This document shows, one piece after another, positions 17,220-24,384 of a DNA stretch of 27,506 bases. Positions within the stretch are counted from its first letter, which is position 1. Each line of letters starts with the position of its first letter. The stretch is from Desulfobacterales bacterium (GTDB lineage: Bacteria; Desulfobacterota; Desulfobacteria; Desulfobacterales; RPRI01), in assembly GCA_020052975.1 (NCBI GenBank), contig JAGVOC010000456.1, forward strand, positions 1 through 27,506, read 5' to 3'. The notes beneath the pieces are model-generated. The model made no database searches. It saw nothing but the letters and a program-made list of their open reading frames with translations, and was not told the DNA's origin. The position numbers were made by a program, and so were the translations under genes.

Positions 17220-18977
17220 ATGATTAATAAAGGGAAAGAGTATAACCTTGCGGTAAAAAGGTCCTCCGATCTTCTTTCACAGCGAAAAGAGATCATTGCA
17301 CTTCCTCCGGAAAAAGCCCTGGACCGCATTCTCGAAGCAAAACATCCGGCCGCCCTTATACATTCTTTTCCCGAAGAAGACTTTTATTTTCTTGTACATG
17401 ATATTGGGCTTAACGATTCTTATGAACTGCTGGCCATGGCATCCGAAAAGCAGTGGGATTATATTCTTGATGTTGAACTCTGGGAAAAGGACAGAATTGA
17501 TACAGGTTCAGTCACAAGATGGCTTGATATTCTGTTCCGGGCAGCCCCGGACCGTTTCATAAAATGGGCGATTGAAAAGAAATCAGACCTTATAGAATAT
17601 TATCTTTTTAACAATATAAGGGTTGCAATAAGGGAGCATGATCAGGACCCGTCAATTTTCGGAAAGGATTTTGTCACGATTGACGATATTTTCTATATCA
17701 AGGTTCTTGACTATCCTGAATATGAGGCGCAGGAGCCTGAGGCAGAAACAGAAGAAGAGAAGCCGGGGAAGGCGCAGAGAGAAGAATTTATAATAAAAAT
17801 GCTGGAAAAGATTGCAGAGTATGACCACGGGAAATACCAGCAGATACTGTTTGAATCATCATCTGTTCTTCAGGCCGAGATGGAGGAAGAATTTTACCGC
17901 TTAAGGAATGTCAGGCTTGCGGAAAAGGGTTTTTTACCATTCCATGAAGCTGTCGGCATTTATTCTCCCTTAAAACCGGAAGCGCTTGTGAGCCGGAAAA
18001 AAATCTCAAAAAGAAAGGATGAATATGCTTCCCTGATGCCGGTTCCCCTTTATCCTTTCGGGATGCTCAAAGAAGACAATTTGTTTGCGATGTCGCTGAA
18101 AAGGATTGTAACCGGTGAGGTACTTCAGAATCTGCAGGTGGAATTTGCAACCCTTTGCAACCAGATTATTGTGGCAGATCAGAAAAACATAAAAAGCAGG
18201 GATGAATTAAGGGAAGTTGTCATGAAAGCATGCGGGTATTTGAGCATCGGACTCGAACGGCTGTTAAAGGCGGGCCAAAAAGCTGATACCGGACATGTCG
18301 CTGCAATGATTGAACAATATCATATTGCCCATATTTTCAGGACGGGTTTTGGGATTACGCTTGAACTCAAAGAGCGTGCCAAAAAATGGGTACAGAGTGC
18401 CTGGTTTGCAAAGTTCGGGCTTCCGCTTTCCTTCTGGGGGGAAGAATGGATGGGTGTTCTTGGGGGGCTCCTATTAAAAAAACCGCTTTATTTTGACAAC
18501 TATAAAACCGGCCGTATTTACAGAGAATTTGCCACCTTATCGGATGCGGCAGAAAGCAGAAGGGTGCTCGAAGATGTTATGGCCTTCGATAATCTTATGT
18601 CCCTTATGAATGTTGAGATAAGTCAGGTTCAGGACAGCTTTTTAAACCATAAAAAGATTATTCTTACCCTTTTTGCAAGATACCGTCTCGGCCTTCCCGA
18701 AGAGGTGACCCCCGTGTCTTTTGACGATTTCATGCGTTTTTTCAGGTCGATGTGGGCAGGAACGAGAAAACCCAGAAAAACAGATATTTTGATTAAGGAA
18801 TCATTTTTAAGTTGGGTTTCCGAAAGGACTGGGATTAAATCTTCGGAAATAACCCGGCTTTTCGGACAAACTTTCGAAAATCTTTTTGCGGAAATAGAAA
18901 ACGAGTACAGCAGGATTACATTTAAAGATCTTGACCCGAGATATATCAGTCTCTTTCTTGTGCAGAAAAAAGACTGA
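17220..18977 (+). CDS. DUF6178-like protein of unknown function
   Basis: This 585-residue soluble protein has no signal peptide or membrane segment. I recognise it as similar to a DUF6178-type family seen mainly in Desulfobacterota, but only moderately surely. Its N terminus carries LPPEKALDRILEAKHPAALIHSFPEEDFYFLVHDIG, split by no motif of known catalysis. A highly acidic stretch lies near 170-185 (EAQEPEAETEEEKPG), and the middle and C-terminal parts are helical. A MITE-like element ends just upstream and may shape its promoter. About 155 bases of its 3' end recur, decayed, at 20323-20477. I can assign no function. Confidence 0.7.
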   Translation: MINKGKEYNLAVKRSSDLLSQRKEIIALPPEKALDRILEAKHPAALIHSFPEEDFYFLVHDIGLNDSYELLAMASEKQWDYILDVELWEKDRIDTGSVTRWLDILFRAAPDRFIKWAIEKKSDLIEYYLFNNIRVAIREHDQDPSIFGKDFVTIDDIFYIKVLDYPEYEAQEPEAETEEEKPGKAQREEFIIKMLEKIAEYDHGKYQQILFESSSVLQAEMEEEFYRLRNVRLAEKGFLPFHEAVGIYSPLKPEALVSRKKISKRKDEYASLMPVPLYPFGMLKEDNLFAMSLKRIVTGEVLQNLQVEFATLCNQIIVADQKNIKSRDELREVVMKACGYLSIGLERLLKAGQKADTGHVAAMIEQYHIAHIFRTGFGITLELKERAKKWVQSAWFAKFGLPLSFWGEEWMGVLGGLLLKKPLYFDNYKTGRIYREFATLSDAAESRRVLEDVMAFDNLMSLMNVEISQVQDSFLNHKKIILTLFARYRLGLPEEVTPVSFDDFMRFFRSMWAGTRKPRKTDILIKESFLSWVSERTGIKSSEITRLFGQTFENLFAEIENEYSRITFKDLDPRYISLFLVQKKD

Positions 18978-19008
18978 CGGCTTTCTGATTTATTCAGACG
19001 GTTAAAGG

Positions 19009-19107
19009 GTGGCCAAACGTTTGGGAATGAGTCAACCGGGAGTAGGATACGCTGTAAGTCGAGGTGAAAAGATTGCCGAAAAGCACAATTACCAATTACC
19101 TGAATGA
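19009..19107 (+). pseudogene. C-terminal helix-turn-helix fragment of a RAYT-type transposase
   Basis: Translation of this stretch gives VAKRLGMSQPGVGYAVSRGE and then KIAEKHNYQLPE before TGA. This is the DnaA-like helix-turn-helix tail found at the C terminus of REP-associated tyrosine transposases. The frame is closed just upstream by TAA at 19003-19005, and no catalytic domain is present, so it is a relic. Downstream GGACGTTCCG and CCCCTCC at 19123-19144 may be remains of its REP end. Confidence 0.65.
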
Positions 19108-19198
19108 GTTATTTGCTTATTTATGGACGTTCCGTATATCCCCTCCTTAATACATGCAGTAAGCTTATACCGATGATTACTATTTGAAATGAACAAAC

Positions 19199-19231
19199 AA
19201 AAAAAAGGCAGAGCCATTTGACCCTGCCTTT
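19199..19231 (-). terminator. Rho-independent terminator of the PEP-CTERM gene
   Basis: On the minus strand AAAGGCAGGG and (C)TCTGCCTTT form a stem of about 10 bp with an 8-base loop, followed by a run of T. It lies 22 bases past the stop of the PEP-CTERM gene. Confidence 0.8.
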
Positions 19232-19252
19232 CGATTTGGTTCTATTTATGCT

Positions 19253-19834
19253 CTACCTTTTCAGCTTTCTCCTGACTCCTGCCAAACCGACTAGGCCAAG
19301 ACCAAGGAGGAGCATAGTGGTTGGTTCGGGGACGGCATTTACATTGACGCCGGCCAACAAGTTTGTATTGTCGAAGTTGTTGCTATCCCAGTAATAAAGC
19401 TTCAATGTGCCCGATACTGGAGCTGCTCCGGAAAAGTTGGTCCCCAGCACAAAGTATGTCCCTGAAAGTTCGCCTACCAAGGATCCGAAGGGTGCGCTCA
19501 GACCATTCTGAGTCCATAGACCAAAAGCTTGCCCGATCAGGGTGCCTGCTGCTTGCCCCGACTCATCAGTGCCAGTGGCAAAGAGGTTTCCTATCAAACC
19601 ATTCGCATTCGACCATCTTGGCAAAGGACCCGCATTCCACAGATCATTCGGATCGACAGAAACGGTGAACATTTCACCGGCTGAAAGAACAATCCCGGTA
19701 TCAATCCCTGCGCCCCCGCTGCTACTGTTGCCAAGCGCATACACAGTAAATGAATCTGCGTTTGCATTAACGGGAGCCATCACCAAAAGGAGAGCGATGC
19801 TAACCATCCCTACAATGCTGTATAATCTTTTCAT
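19253..19834 (-). CDS. PEP-CTERM sorted exported protein with PA-IL-like lectin body
   Basis: The 193-residue protein has a Sec signal peptide (about 1-26, ending ANA) and a C-terminal PEP-CTERM tail. The tail consists of the VPEP motif, a hydrophobic helix and a basic RRKLKR end. Exosortase would cut this tail and pass the protein to the surface or an exopolysaccharide matrix. The body resembles the galactose-binding PA-IL (LecA) fold: GIDTGIVLSAGE, NGLIGNL, SGTLKLYYWD and NFDNTN, the last being a candidate calcium/sugar loop. This lectin match is by eye and moderate. A GGAGGT ribosome site precedes the ATG. No exosortase gene lies in the window, so it must be elsewhere. Confidence 0.85.
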   Translation of the reverse strand: MKRLYSIVGMVSIALLLVMAPVNANADSFTVYALGNSSSGGAGIDTGIVLSAGEMFTVSVDPNDLWNAGPLPRWSNANGLIGNLFATGTDESGQAAGTLIGQAFGLWTQNGLSAPFGSLVGELSGTYFVLGTNFSGAAPVSGTLKLYYWDSNNFDNTNLLAGVNVNAVPEPTTMLLLGLGLVGLAGVRRKLKR

Positions 19835-19864
19835 TTTGCTACCTCCAATTGCATTTTAGAATGA

Positions 19865-19881
19865 AAACCCGAATCGGGTTT
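19865..19881. promoter_or_regulatory. Palindrome in the PEP-CTERM gene leader
   Basis: AAACCCGAATCGGGTTT has 8-base arms around one central base, 31 bases upstream of the ATG on the minus strand. It may be an operator or a small attenuator hairpin. I see no clear sigma-54 promoter next to it. Confidence 0.4.
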
Positions 19882-20322
19882 ATTTCTGGAGCTTCTTCTT
19901 GTTAAAATAAGATAACACTATATATTTTTATACTAATGCAATAAATATTCCGTAATGATATCAATCTATATGAAATTCCTGAACGTTCTTCGCAGTCCCA
20001 TGGTAGATAAGGATTTGCATGTATAAAAAAGGTTTTCTTCTTAGGGAACTAATGCATTTATTGCCGGAGTAATAATCATGAATCGTAAAGATATCCGACA
20101 GAAAAAAGTGGTGTATGATGGTGTCTGATCATCCTATTTTACTTAACCGTTTATAATTATATCATATTTTGTCTACTTCACATTTTGTAAAGATATCCGA
20201 CAGTTTCCCCTTTTTTGCACTAATTCAATATGTTGTGCTTTTTTGATAGGAAAAATATCTACAAGATGACCATTGCTATTCGTAATCTCGCATACGCCTC
20301 CTCTGCCCGCTTGCGCTCGATT
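19882..20322. other. Non-coding AT-rich stretch with a 17-bp direct repeat
   Basis: No credible gene is seen here. GTAAAGATATCCGACAG occurs twice, at 20085-20101 and 20187-20203, enclosing an 85-base segment. The repeat may mark the edge of an old mobile element or a regulator site. The rest is AT-rich and featureless to me. Confidence 0.5.
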
Positions 20323-20477
20323 GATTAGATCTTCAGAAATAACCCGGCTGCTCGGACAAACTTTTGAGAATCTTTTTGAGGAAATAGAAAACGAGTACGG
20401 CAGGATTGCATTTAAAGATCTTGTCCGGGGTATATCAGTCTCTTTCTTGTGCAGAAAAAAGACTGACGGCGTCCTGA
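20323..20477 (+). pseudogene. Decayed copy of the 3' end of the DUF6178-like gene
   Basis: This segment aligns by eye with 18833-18986: roughly 14 mismatches and one deleted base over about 155 positions, close to 90% identity. The deletion near 20430 shifts the frame. Similarity begins abruptly in codons for the last 48 residues and extends about ten bases past the stop, so a piece of gene end was duplicated or arrived from a related strain. Confidence 0.85.
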
Positions 20478-20623
20478 CACCTCAGTATTGAATTCTGCCT
20501 TAACATTGGTGTCTGCTTTTTTCAACATACCTCATATCCGGCAGGGACTATTTTAAAAGGTCGTAACTGCCTATCAACCGGATGAGTCAAAATGGATGGC
20601 ATATAGAATAAGGAGAAAATAAA

Positions 20624-20845
20624 ATGAATACCAATAGTAAAGAAACACTGATTAACCAATTGGTAACATATACTTTGGAATATAACGGTAAATTTTATGT
20701 TATTGAAAATGTTCCTGCAAGAGTATGTTTAGAAACCGGCGAACAGTTTTTTGCGCCTGAAACAGTCGAAAAATTACAGGAAACAATTTGGGAGCAAAAA
20801 AAACCAAAAAGAGTTATCGAAACATCTGTCTTTGAATTTGCCTGA
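20624..20845 (+). CDS. Orphan YgiT-type antitoxin-like small protein
   Basis: The 73-residue protein matches the second half of YgiT-type (MqsA N-terminal-like) antitoxins: YTLEYNGKFYVIENVPARVC, followed by ETGEQFFAPETVEKLQ. In the usual form two CxxC pairs bind zinc; here only one Cys (ARVC) is left and the first pair is absent. The partner is normally a small mRNA-cleaving or DUF4258 toxin encoded directly upstream. None is present here: upstream lies only the decayed DUF6178 fragment. A good AAGGAG ribosome site stands 8 bases before the ATG. It may be a solitary antitoxin or a repressor that has lost its toxin. Confidence 0.65.
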   Translation: MNTNSKETLINQLVTYTLEYNGKFYVIENVPARVCLETGEQFFAPETVEKLQETIWEQKKPKRVIETSVFEFA

Positions 20846-21019
20846 CTGCCTGAATAAATAAGGGGAAACTTGATGGACAGCTTCCCACTATCCACTCGCT
20901 TTTCCGGTTACTTGAATCCTTGAACCCACAACCCCTTGAACCGAAACAGCGAGCGCATTCTCCGCTGCTTGCGGTGGGGTTAGCGAGCGAATTAAAAACA
21001 GACTCTATTCCCTACGGGC

Positions 21020-21090
21020 GAAGATTCCCCGCAGCTTGCTGCGGGGAATCTTCAATCTTACGATCGCCTTGGAGGCGATCGTAATTTTTA
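21020..21090 (+). terminator. Two consecutive perfect hairpins, the second followed by a T run
   Basis: The first stem (21020-21034 with 21039-21053) has 15 bp and a CTTG loop. The second (21058-21069 with 21073-21084) has 12 bp and a TGG loop, followed by TTTTTA. The second fits a plus-strand terminator for the small gene ending at 20845. The first may be a dispersed palindromic repeat: a related GCAGC...GCTGC hairpin lies near 27425-27450. Confidence 0.6.
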
Positions 21091-21149
21091 TAACCCCCTG
21101 AAAATTCATTGACAAACCACAAGCAATGGGCGGGGACTCTGTTCAAAAC

Positions 21150-22343
21150 CTATTTCCTGAACTGACTCTCCGGCTTGACGCCTTCGTTAAGAATGATCAC
21201 CTCAACCCTTCTGTTCTGCTGTTTGCCGGCCGCGGTATCATTGCTTGCCAGCGGGTACTTCTTACTATACCCAATGGTGACAATCCGATCACTGGCAATG
21301 CCGCGTTTTACCAGGGCGCTCTTAACTGATGCGGCACGCTGCTTGGAAAGACCCTGATTGTACTCATCGCTGCCGACGCTGTCAGTATGCCCTTCAACAA
21401 GCAGATTCCTGTTCTGTTTTTGCTGGAGAAACCCGGCTATCTTGTCCATACTGATCTGGGCGCTGGCATTCAGCTCGGACTTGTCAGTGGCAAACAGTAC
21501 ATCACCGATAGTCAGCACGATCCCACGGTCAGTCAATTGGCCCTGCAGCTCCGATAAATCCTTCATCAGCAAGGCGAGTTCAGCCCTTGCCTTTTCTGCA
21601 TCTCTGGCCTGACCCTCAGCTTCAGCCCTTGCCTTTTCTGCATCTCTGGCCTGACTCTCAGCTTCAGCTCTTGCCCTATCTGCCTCTCTGGCCTGATCCG
21701 CAGCCTCAGCTCTTGCCCTATCTGCCTCTCTGGCTTTTGCAGCAGCCTGTGCATTTGCCAACGCTGCCTCTTTAGCCTGGATGTCGGCAAGAATTCTCGC
21801 CCGTTCGGCCTCGCTGTTTGCCGAAGATAGTTGCTGCTTTGCACGCTCCAGCGCAGAAGCCTTTTCATCCAAATCCTGTTGGAGCAGTTTTTGCTCCATC
21901 TGGCTTTTCAGCAACTGCACCTCTGCCTTTTCCTTGCCCAGTTTGACGATCTCGTTGCGCGCGACGACTCCCTCTGCAAGAGCTACAGAGGTCTGCGATT
22001 TACGCTCTGCCATGTAGGCAAGGCGGGAAATGTCATCGAAAAAGAGCTTTTTCTCCCTGGAATCATATCCTTTGGAAGGATCTAACGGATTGGGGGAATA
22101 GACCTTCTTTCTTACCTGCTCAGCATCTTGCAATGTTTTTTCTGCTCCAAGAAGTGTTTTCATGGAGTACGATTCTACAATCGGATTGGCCTTTGCCTGG
22201 GCATAGGCAGTACGCGCCTGTTCCAGGCGATCCTTGGCGATCTGTTCGCTGGGATCAATCATTATGCACCCGGCCAGAACGGCTCCGACGGTAATTGCAA
22301 GGGCAGCGGCTTTCAACTGACTGGAAAAACAACTGGAATTCAT
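21150..22343 (-). CDS. Outer-membrane lipoprotein: DUF4398 domain, coiled coil, OmpA peptidoglycan-binding domain
   Basis: The 397-residue protein starts with a lipoprotein signal (lipobox LAGC, lipid-carrying Cys26). A DUF4398-like helical region follows (about 30-130), then a long Ala/Glu/Arg-rich coiled coil (about 130-265) and an OmpA C-terminal domain (about 270-385). In the OmpA domain GDVLFATDKSEL, VEGHTDSVGSDEYNQGLS and QNRRVEV bind peptidoglycan. It should bridge the outer membrane and the cell wall. Four 14-residue coiled-coil repeats are encoded by 42-bp tandem repeats at 21579-21746. AAGGAGG precedes the ATG. It lies 30 bases downstream of a shorter DUF4398 lipoprotein gene, probably in one operon. 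Confidence 0.9.
   Translation of the reverse strand: MNSSCFSSQLKAAALAITVGAVLAGCIMIDPSEQIAKDRLEQARTAYAQAKANPIVESYSMKTLLGAEKTLQDAEQVRKKVYSPNPLDPSKGYDSREKKLFFDDISRLAYMAERKSQTSVALAEGVVARNEIVKLGKEKAEVQLLKSQMEQKLLQQDLDEKASALERAKQQLSSANSEAERARILADIQAKEAALANAQAAAKAREADRARAEAADQAREADRARAEAESQARDAEKARAEAEGQARDAEKARAELALLMKDLSELQGQLTDRGIVLTIGDVLFATDKSELNASAQISMDKIAGFLQQKQNRNLLVEGHTDSVGSDEYNQGLSKQRAASVKSALVKRGIASDRIVTIGYSKKYPLASNDTAAGKQQNRRVEVIILNEGVKPESQFRK
21579..21746 (-). repeat. Four 42-bp tandem repeats inside the OmpA-lipoprotein gene
   Basis: Units start at 21579, 21621, 21663 and 21705, exactly 42 bases apart. Each encodes 14 residues of the type AREADRARAEAESQ or ARDAEKARAEAEGQ. The units are slightly diverged in two pairs, so the array may expand or shrink by slippage without breaking the frame. 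Confidence 0.9.
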
Positions 22344-22373
22344 ATCAACTCCTCCTTTTGAATGGATGGGTGG

Positions 22374-22760
22374 TTATTTCACGGCCGGCATTTTCTTGAT
22401 TTCGTCGCGCACGGCCTGTATGGCCTCACGCAGCTTCATTGCAGCGTTCTTGGCCTTTTCAGTAGGGGCCACGGCCCGTGCATAATCAGCATCCACCATG
22501 GCCTCATCTACAAGCTTGTTGGCGGAAACCATATCCTTGGCCACCACAGCCGATTTGGCTGCCTCCAGCTTGGCTTCAGCCGACTTGAGAGGAGTCGGTG
22601 CATACACTTCAGCATCAGCCGCTTTGGCGGCGTTGATATTCTCTTCCAGTTGGGGGAAACGTGAGCTGACCGTATCCGTTGTTGCGCACCCGGTTGCCAT
22701 GCTCACGCAAATAGCAGCTATTCCTGTTGCAACATATCGCGAAACCATGTTTCTCTTCAT
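22374..22760 (-). CDS. Small DUF4398 lipoprotein
   Basis: The 128-residue protein has a signal peptide ending in the lipobox ATGC (Cys25). A helical DUF4398 domain follows, with VYAPTPLKSAEAKLEAAKSA and a KLVDEAMVDADYARA segment. It is the first gene of a two-gene operon with the larger DUF4398-OmpA lipoprotein, which shares the same N-terminal domain architecture (compare KTLLGAEKTLQDAEQ there). The pair may interact in the envelope; this is inferred from co-occurrence only. An AAGGAGG ribosome site lies 8-14 bases before the ATG, and a promoter candidate lies about 120 bases upstream. No enzymatic motif is visible. Confidence 0.85.
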   Translation of the reverse strand: MKRNMVSRYVATGIAAICVSMATGCATTDTVSSRFPQLEENINAAKAADAEVYAPTPLKSAEAKLEAAKSAVVAKDMVSANKLVDEAMVDADYARAVAPTEKAKNAAMKLREAIQAVRDEIKKMPAVK

Positions 22761-22879
22761 ACATAATCCTCCTTGTCATTTGAACTGCAAACCGTGACCA
22801 GATATTCAGACCTCTGGAGCAATAAGCGGTGGCTGACTGCAACCACATTATTTCCGACCTTGTCGGCTTTTATTAACGC

Positions 22880-22908
22880 ATTCTATCCTGCACCAGTCTG
22901 TTTAGCAA
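22880..22908 (-). promoter_or_regulatory. Sigma-70-type promoter candidate for the DUF4398 lipoprotein operon
   Basis: On the minus strand TTGCTA (22908-22903) and TAGAAT (22885-22880) are 17 bases apart. That is 4 of 6 and 5 of 6 matches to consensus. The leader would be about 110 bases. The rest of the 416-base gap up to 23176 shows no gene. Confidence 0.5.
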
Positions 22909-23172
22909 GTTTAATGTCCGTTTATGTCAGTAACAGAATAAATTTAAACCAGATCCCAAAATAAAACTTATGAATCAAATGCTACAGGTTCTGAGATATC
23001 ATCTCATATGCCAACAAAACGTGAGCATCTTGAAAGAGTGTCCAGTTTTGTACCTGTTTGGCTTGCGATGATGATTTAAGGGCATAAAATAAGAAGTATT
23101 TTTGATCGGTACAATATTGTCAGCGAATCGGATTTGAAGCTTGTGAGAGGAGAATGTATTTAGCGGCAAAGG

Positions 23173-23204
23173 GAGCTTAGGGGACGTTCGTGCTGAACGT
23201 GCTC
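23173..23204 (-). repeat. REP-like sequence A, 3' of the RAYT gene
   Basis: Read on the minus strand it contains GCACGTTCAGCACGAACGT and then CCCCTAAGCTC. ACGTTC and GAACGT form a 6-bp stem around a 5-base loop (23184-23200). It is inverted relative to copy B upstream of the RAYT gene and is the intact model for the REP split by the IS. Confidence 0.75.
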
Positions 23205-24191
23205 AGCTCATGAATGAGAGATTCCGCATCGTCAGGCTTCCCGAAAGACGATACTGTACGGGTAATGCATGAGTTTGTAACCCCAAGATAACGTGCAATT
23301 TCCGCTCCCGAATACCCCAACTCCCTCATCCCAAGCCAGGCTATCACCCTTCTTGCCTCTATGCTCTCTTTGCTCCTGCTTCCGGATTTAAGCTCCGTTA
23401 TCGAAATACCGTATTTATTGCAGACCTTTTCCGCAAGATCATCGATACTTTTCCTCTGTCCCGATAATCTCAAGTTGCGTTTCACCTGTTCGTCAAGTTC
23501 CGTTATGACTTCACTCACAAAATCACTCTCACCTAGTATCCTCTGATCCGATGCCGATCTTTCTCCCCGCTTCCTTAAGGCCAACACCTCCGACCAGCCT
23601 CCCATGCTCCTTATCAGTCCGCCTCCGACCAGCTCCGGTCTTCGCCCCAACTCTATTCCTTCTTCAACATATCTTAAATATCTATTCATGTCCCCGAAAA
23701 CAGATAACACATACCCTGTATCCTGCCATTTCCTTTTCACTTTCCCCATAAGGACAGAATGCCCTGAATATAAAGACCGGTTCAGCTCATTAAAATCCTT
23801 AACCCTTCCGCTTCTTAATAAATTCAAATGTATATAACGAACCAGTTCCTTTAAGTACAAATCCTCCTGGCAAAGTATCGATTTGTACCGGTTTTGAAAC
23901 AGATGCCCGTTCCTCCGGTGCCTTTTGTTGAAATTTACAGCGTAACCGGTAAGAAGCTTTCTCATTACGGATGATAATGGCCTGTTTTTTGTCTTTACCA
24001 GCAGATGGGCAATGATTCGGCATCATTGCCCATGCATAAATATCGATTGAATCCTCCTGCGCGGCTTCACCAAGGCGTTCAATGAAATCATCGTAGTCAT
24101 TTCCGTTTAAGAAAATCTTTCTTCTTTCTATCCCCCGGCCTATTACATGGTGCAATACACCCGGCGCATCTAATCTGGATAATCTCGGCAT
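23177..24191 (-). pseudogene. RAYT (REP-associated tyrosine transposase), one frameshift
   Basis: Two overlapping frames on the minus strand (24191-23799 and 23965-23177) together make one Y1 transposase of about 335 residues. The first holds the start MPRLSRLDAPGVLHHVIGRG and runs to WAMMPNHC. The second continues HLLVKTKNRPLSSVMRKLLT, GYAVNFNKRHRRNGHLFQNR and YIHLNLLRSG, with a C-terminal DnaA-like helix-turn-helix (GAEIARYLGVTNSCITRT). The break is one extra base in the GGG at 24007-24009, between PNH and HLL. This is inside the HUH metal site, so the product should be dead unless frameshifting restores it. RAYTs mobilise or maintain REP sequences; REP-like copies A and B flank the gene in opposite orientation. 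Confidence 0.85.
24005..24033. repeat. Perfect 12-bp-arm palindrome containing the RAYT frameshift
   Basis: ATGGGCAATGAT (24005-24016) and ATCATTGCCCAT (24022-24033) are perfect reverse complements around TCGGC. On the minus strand the second-read arm includes the extra base that breaks the HUH motif codons. Confidence 0.85.
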
Positions 24192-24224
24192 AATTATCCT
24201 GTATCAAACACGAAAACCACTGTC

Positions 24225-24245
24225 ATGCACGCTCAACACGAACGT
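24225..24245 (+). repeat. REP-like sequence B, left half of the IS target
   Basis: TGCACGCTCAACACGAACGT matches minus-strand copy A in 17 of 20 positions and then stops, where A goes on with CCCCTAAGCTC. That continuation is found on the other side of the IS at 25987. Confidence 0.75.
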
Positions 24246-24319
24246 TATATATTAAAACAGATAGAGTAAATACTCCCCCAGATACTACAAACAGAGAATT
24301 ACGTCACATTGCAATAAAA

Positions 24320-24383
24320 ATAACCTCCTGATAACATAGGGGTATCCAAACCATCAACCCTAATACTGTTAAAAGGAGGTTAT
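24320..24383 (+). promoter_or_regulatory. Hairpin that can sequester the transposase ribosome-binding site
   Basis: ATAACCTCCT (24320-24329) pairs perfectly over ten bases with AGGAGGTTAT (24374-24383), which contains the AAAGGAGG ribosome site just before the ATG at 24385. The 44-base loop could let read-through or another ligand open it. Such hairpins limit transposase made from outside transcripts. Confidence 0.65.
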
Positions 24384-24384
24384 C

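Noticed and set aside
20273..20491. 72-codon open frame as a separate gene
   Set aside because: Its centre is the frameshifted copy of the DUF6178 3' end; start and end are chance extensions.
21579..21746. CRISPR-like array from the 42-bp repeats
   Set aside because: They are spacerless tandem repeats coding for coiled-coil heptads in a well-defined lipoprotein gene.
21566..22085. Several open frames on either strand over the OmpA-lipoprotein gene
   Set aside because: They are low-complexity shadows of the tandem repeat and of biased Ala/Glu/Arg codons.
23799..24191. Programmed ribosomal frameshift in the RAYT gene
   Set aside because: There is no slippery heptamer at the junction, and the break sits between essential residues of the HUH site. 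A mutation through the palindrome explains it better, though the hairpin leaves slight doubt.
24246..24384. Bridge RNA in the left end of the IS
   Set aside because: I found no matches to the target flanks there, and the 139-base segment is mainly the ribosome-site hairpin. The right end has clear guide matches.
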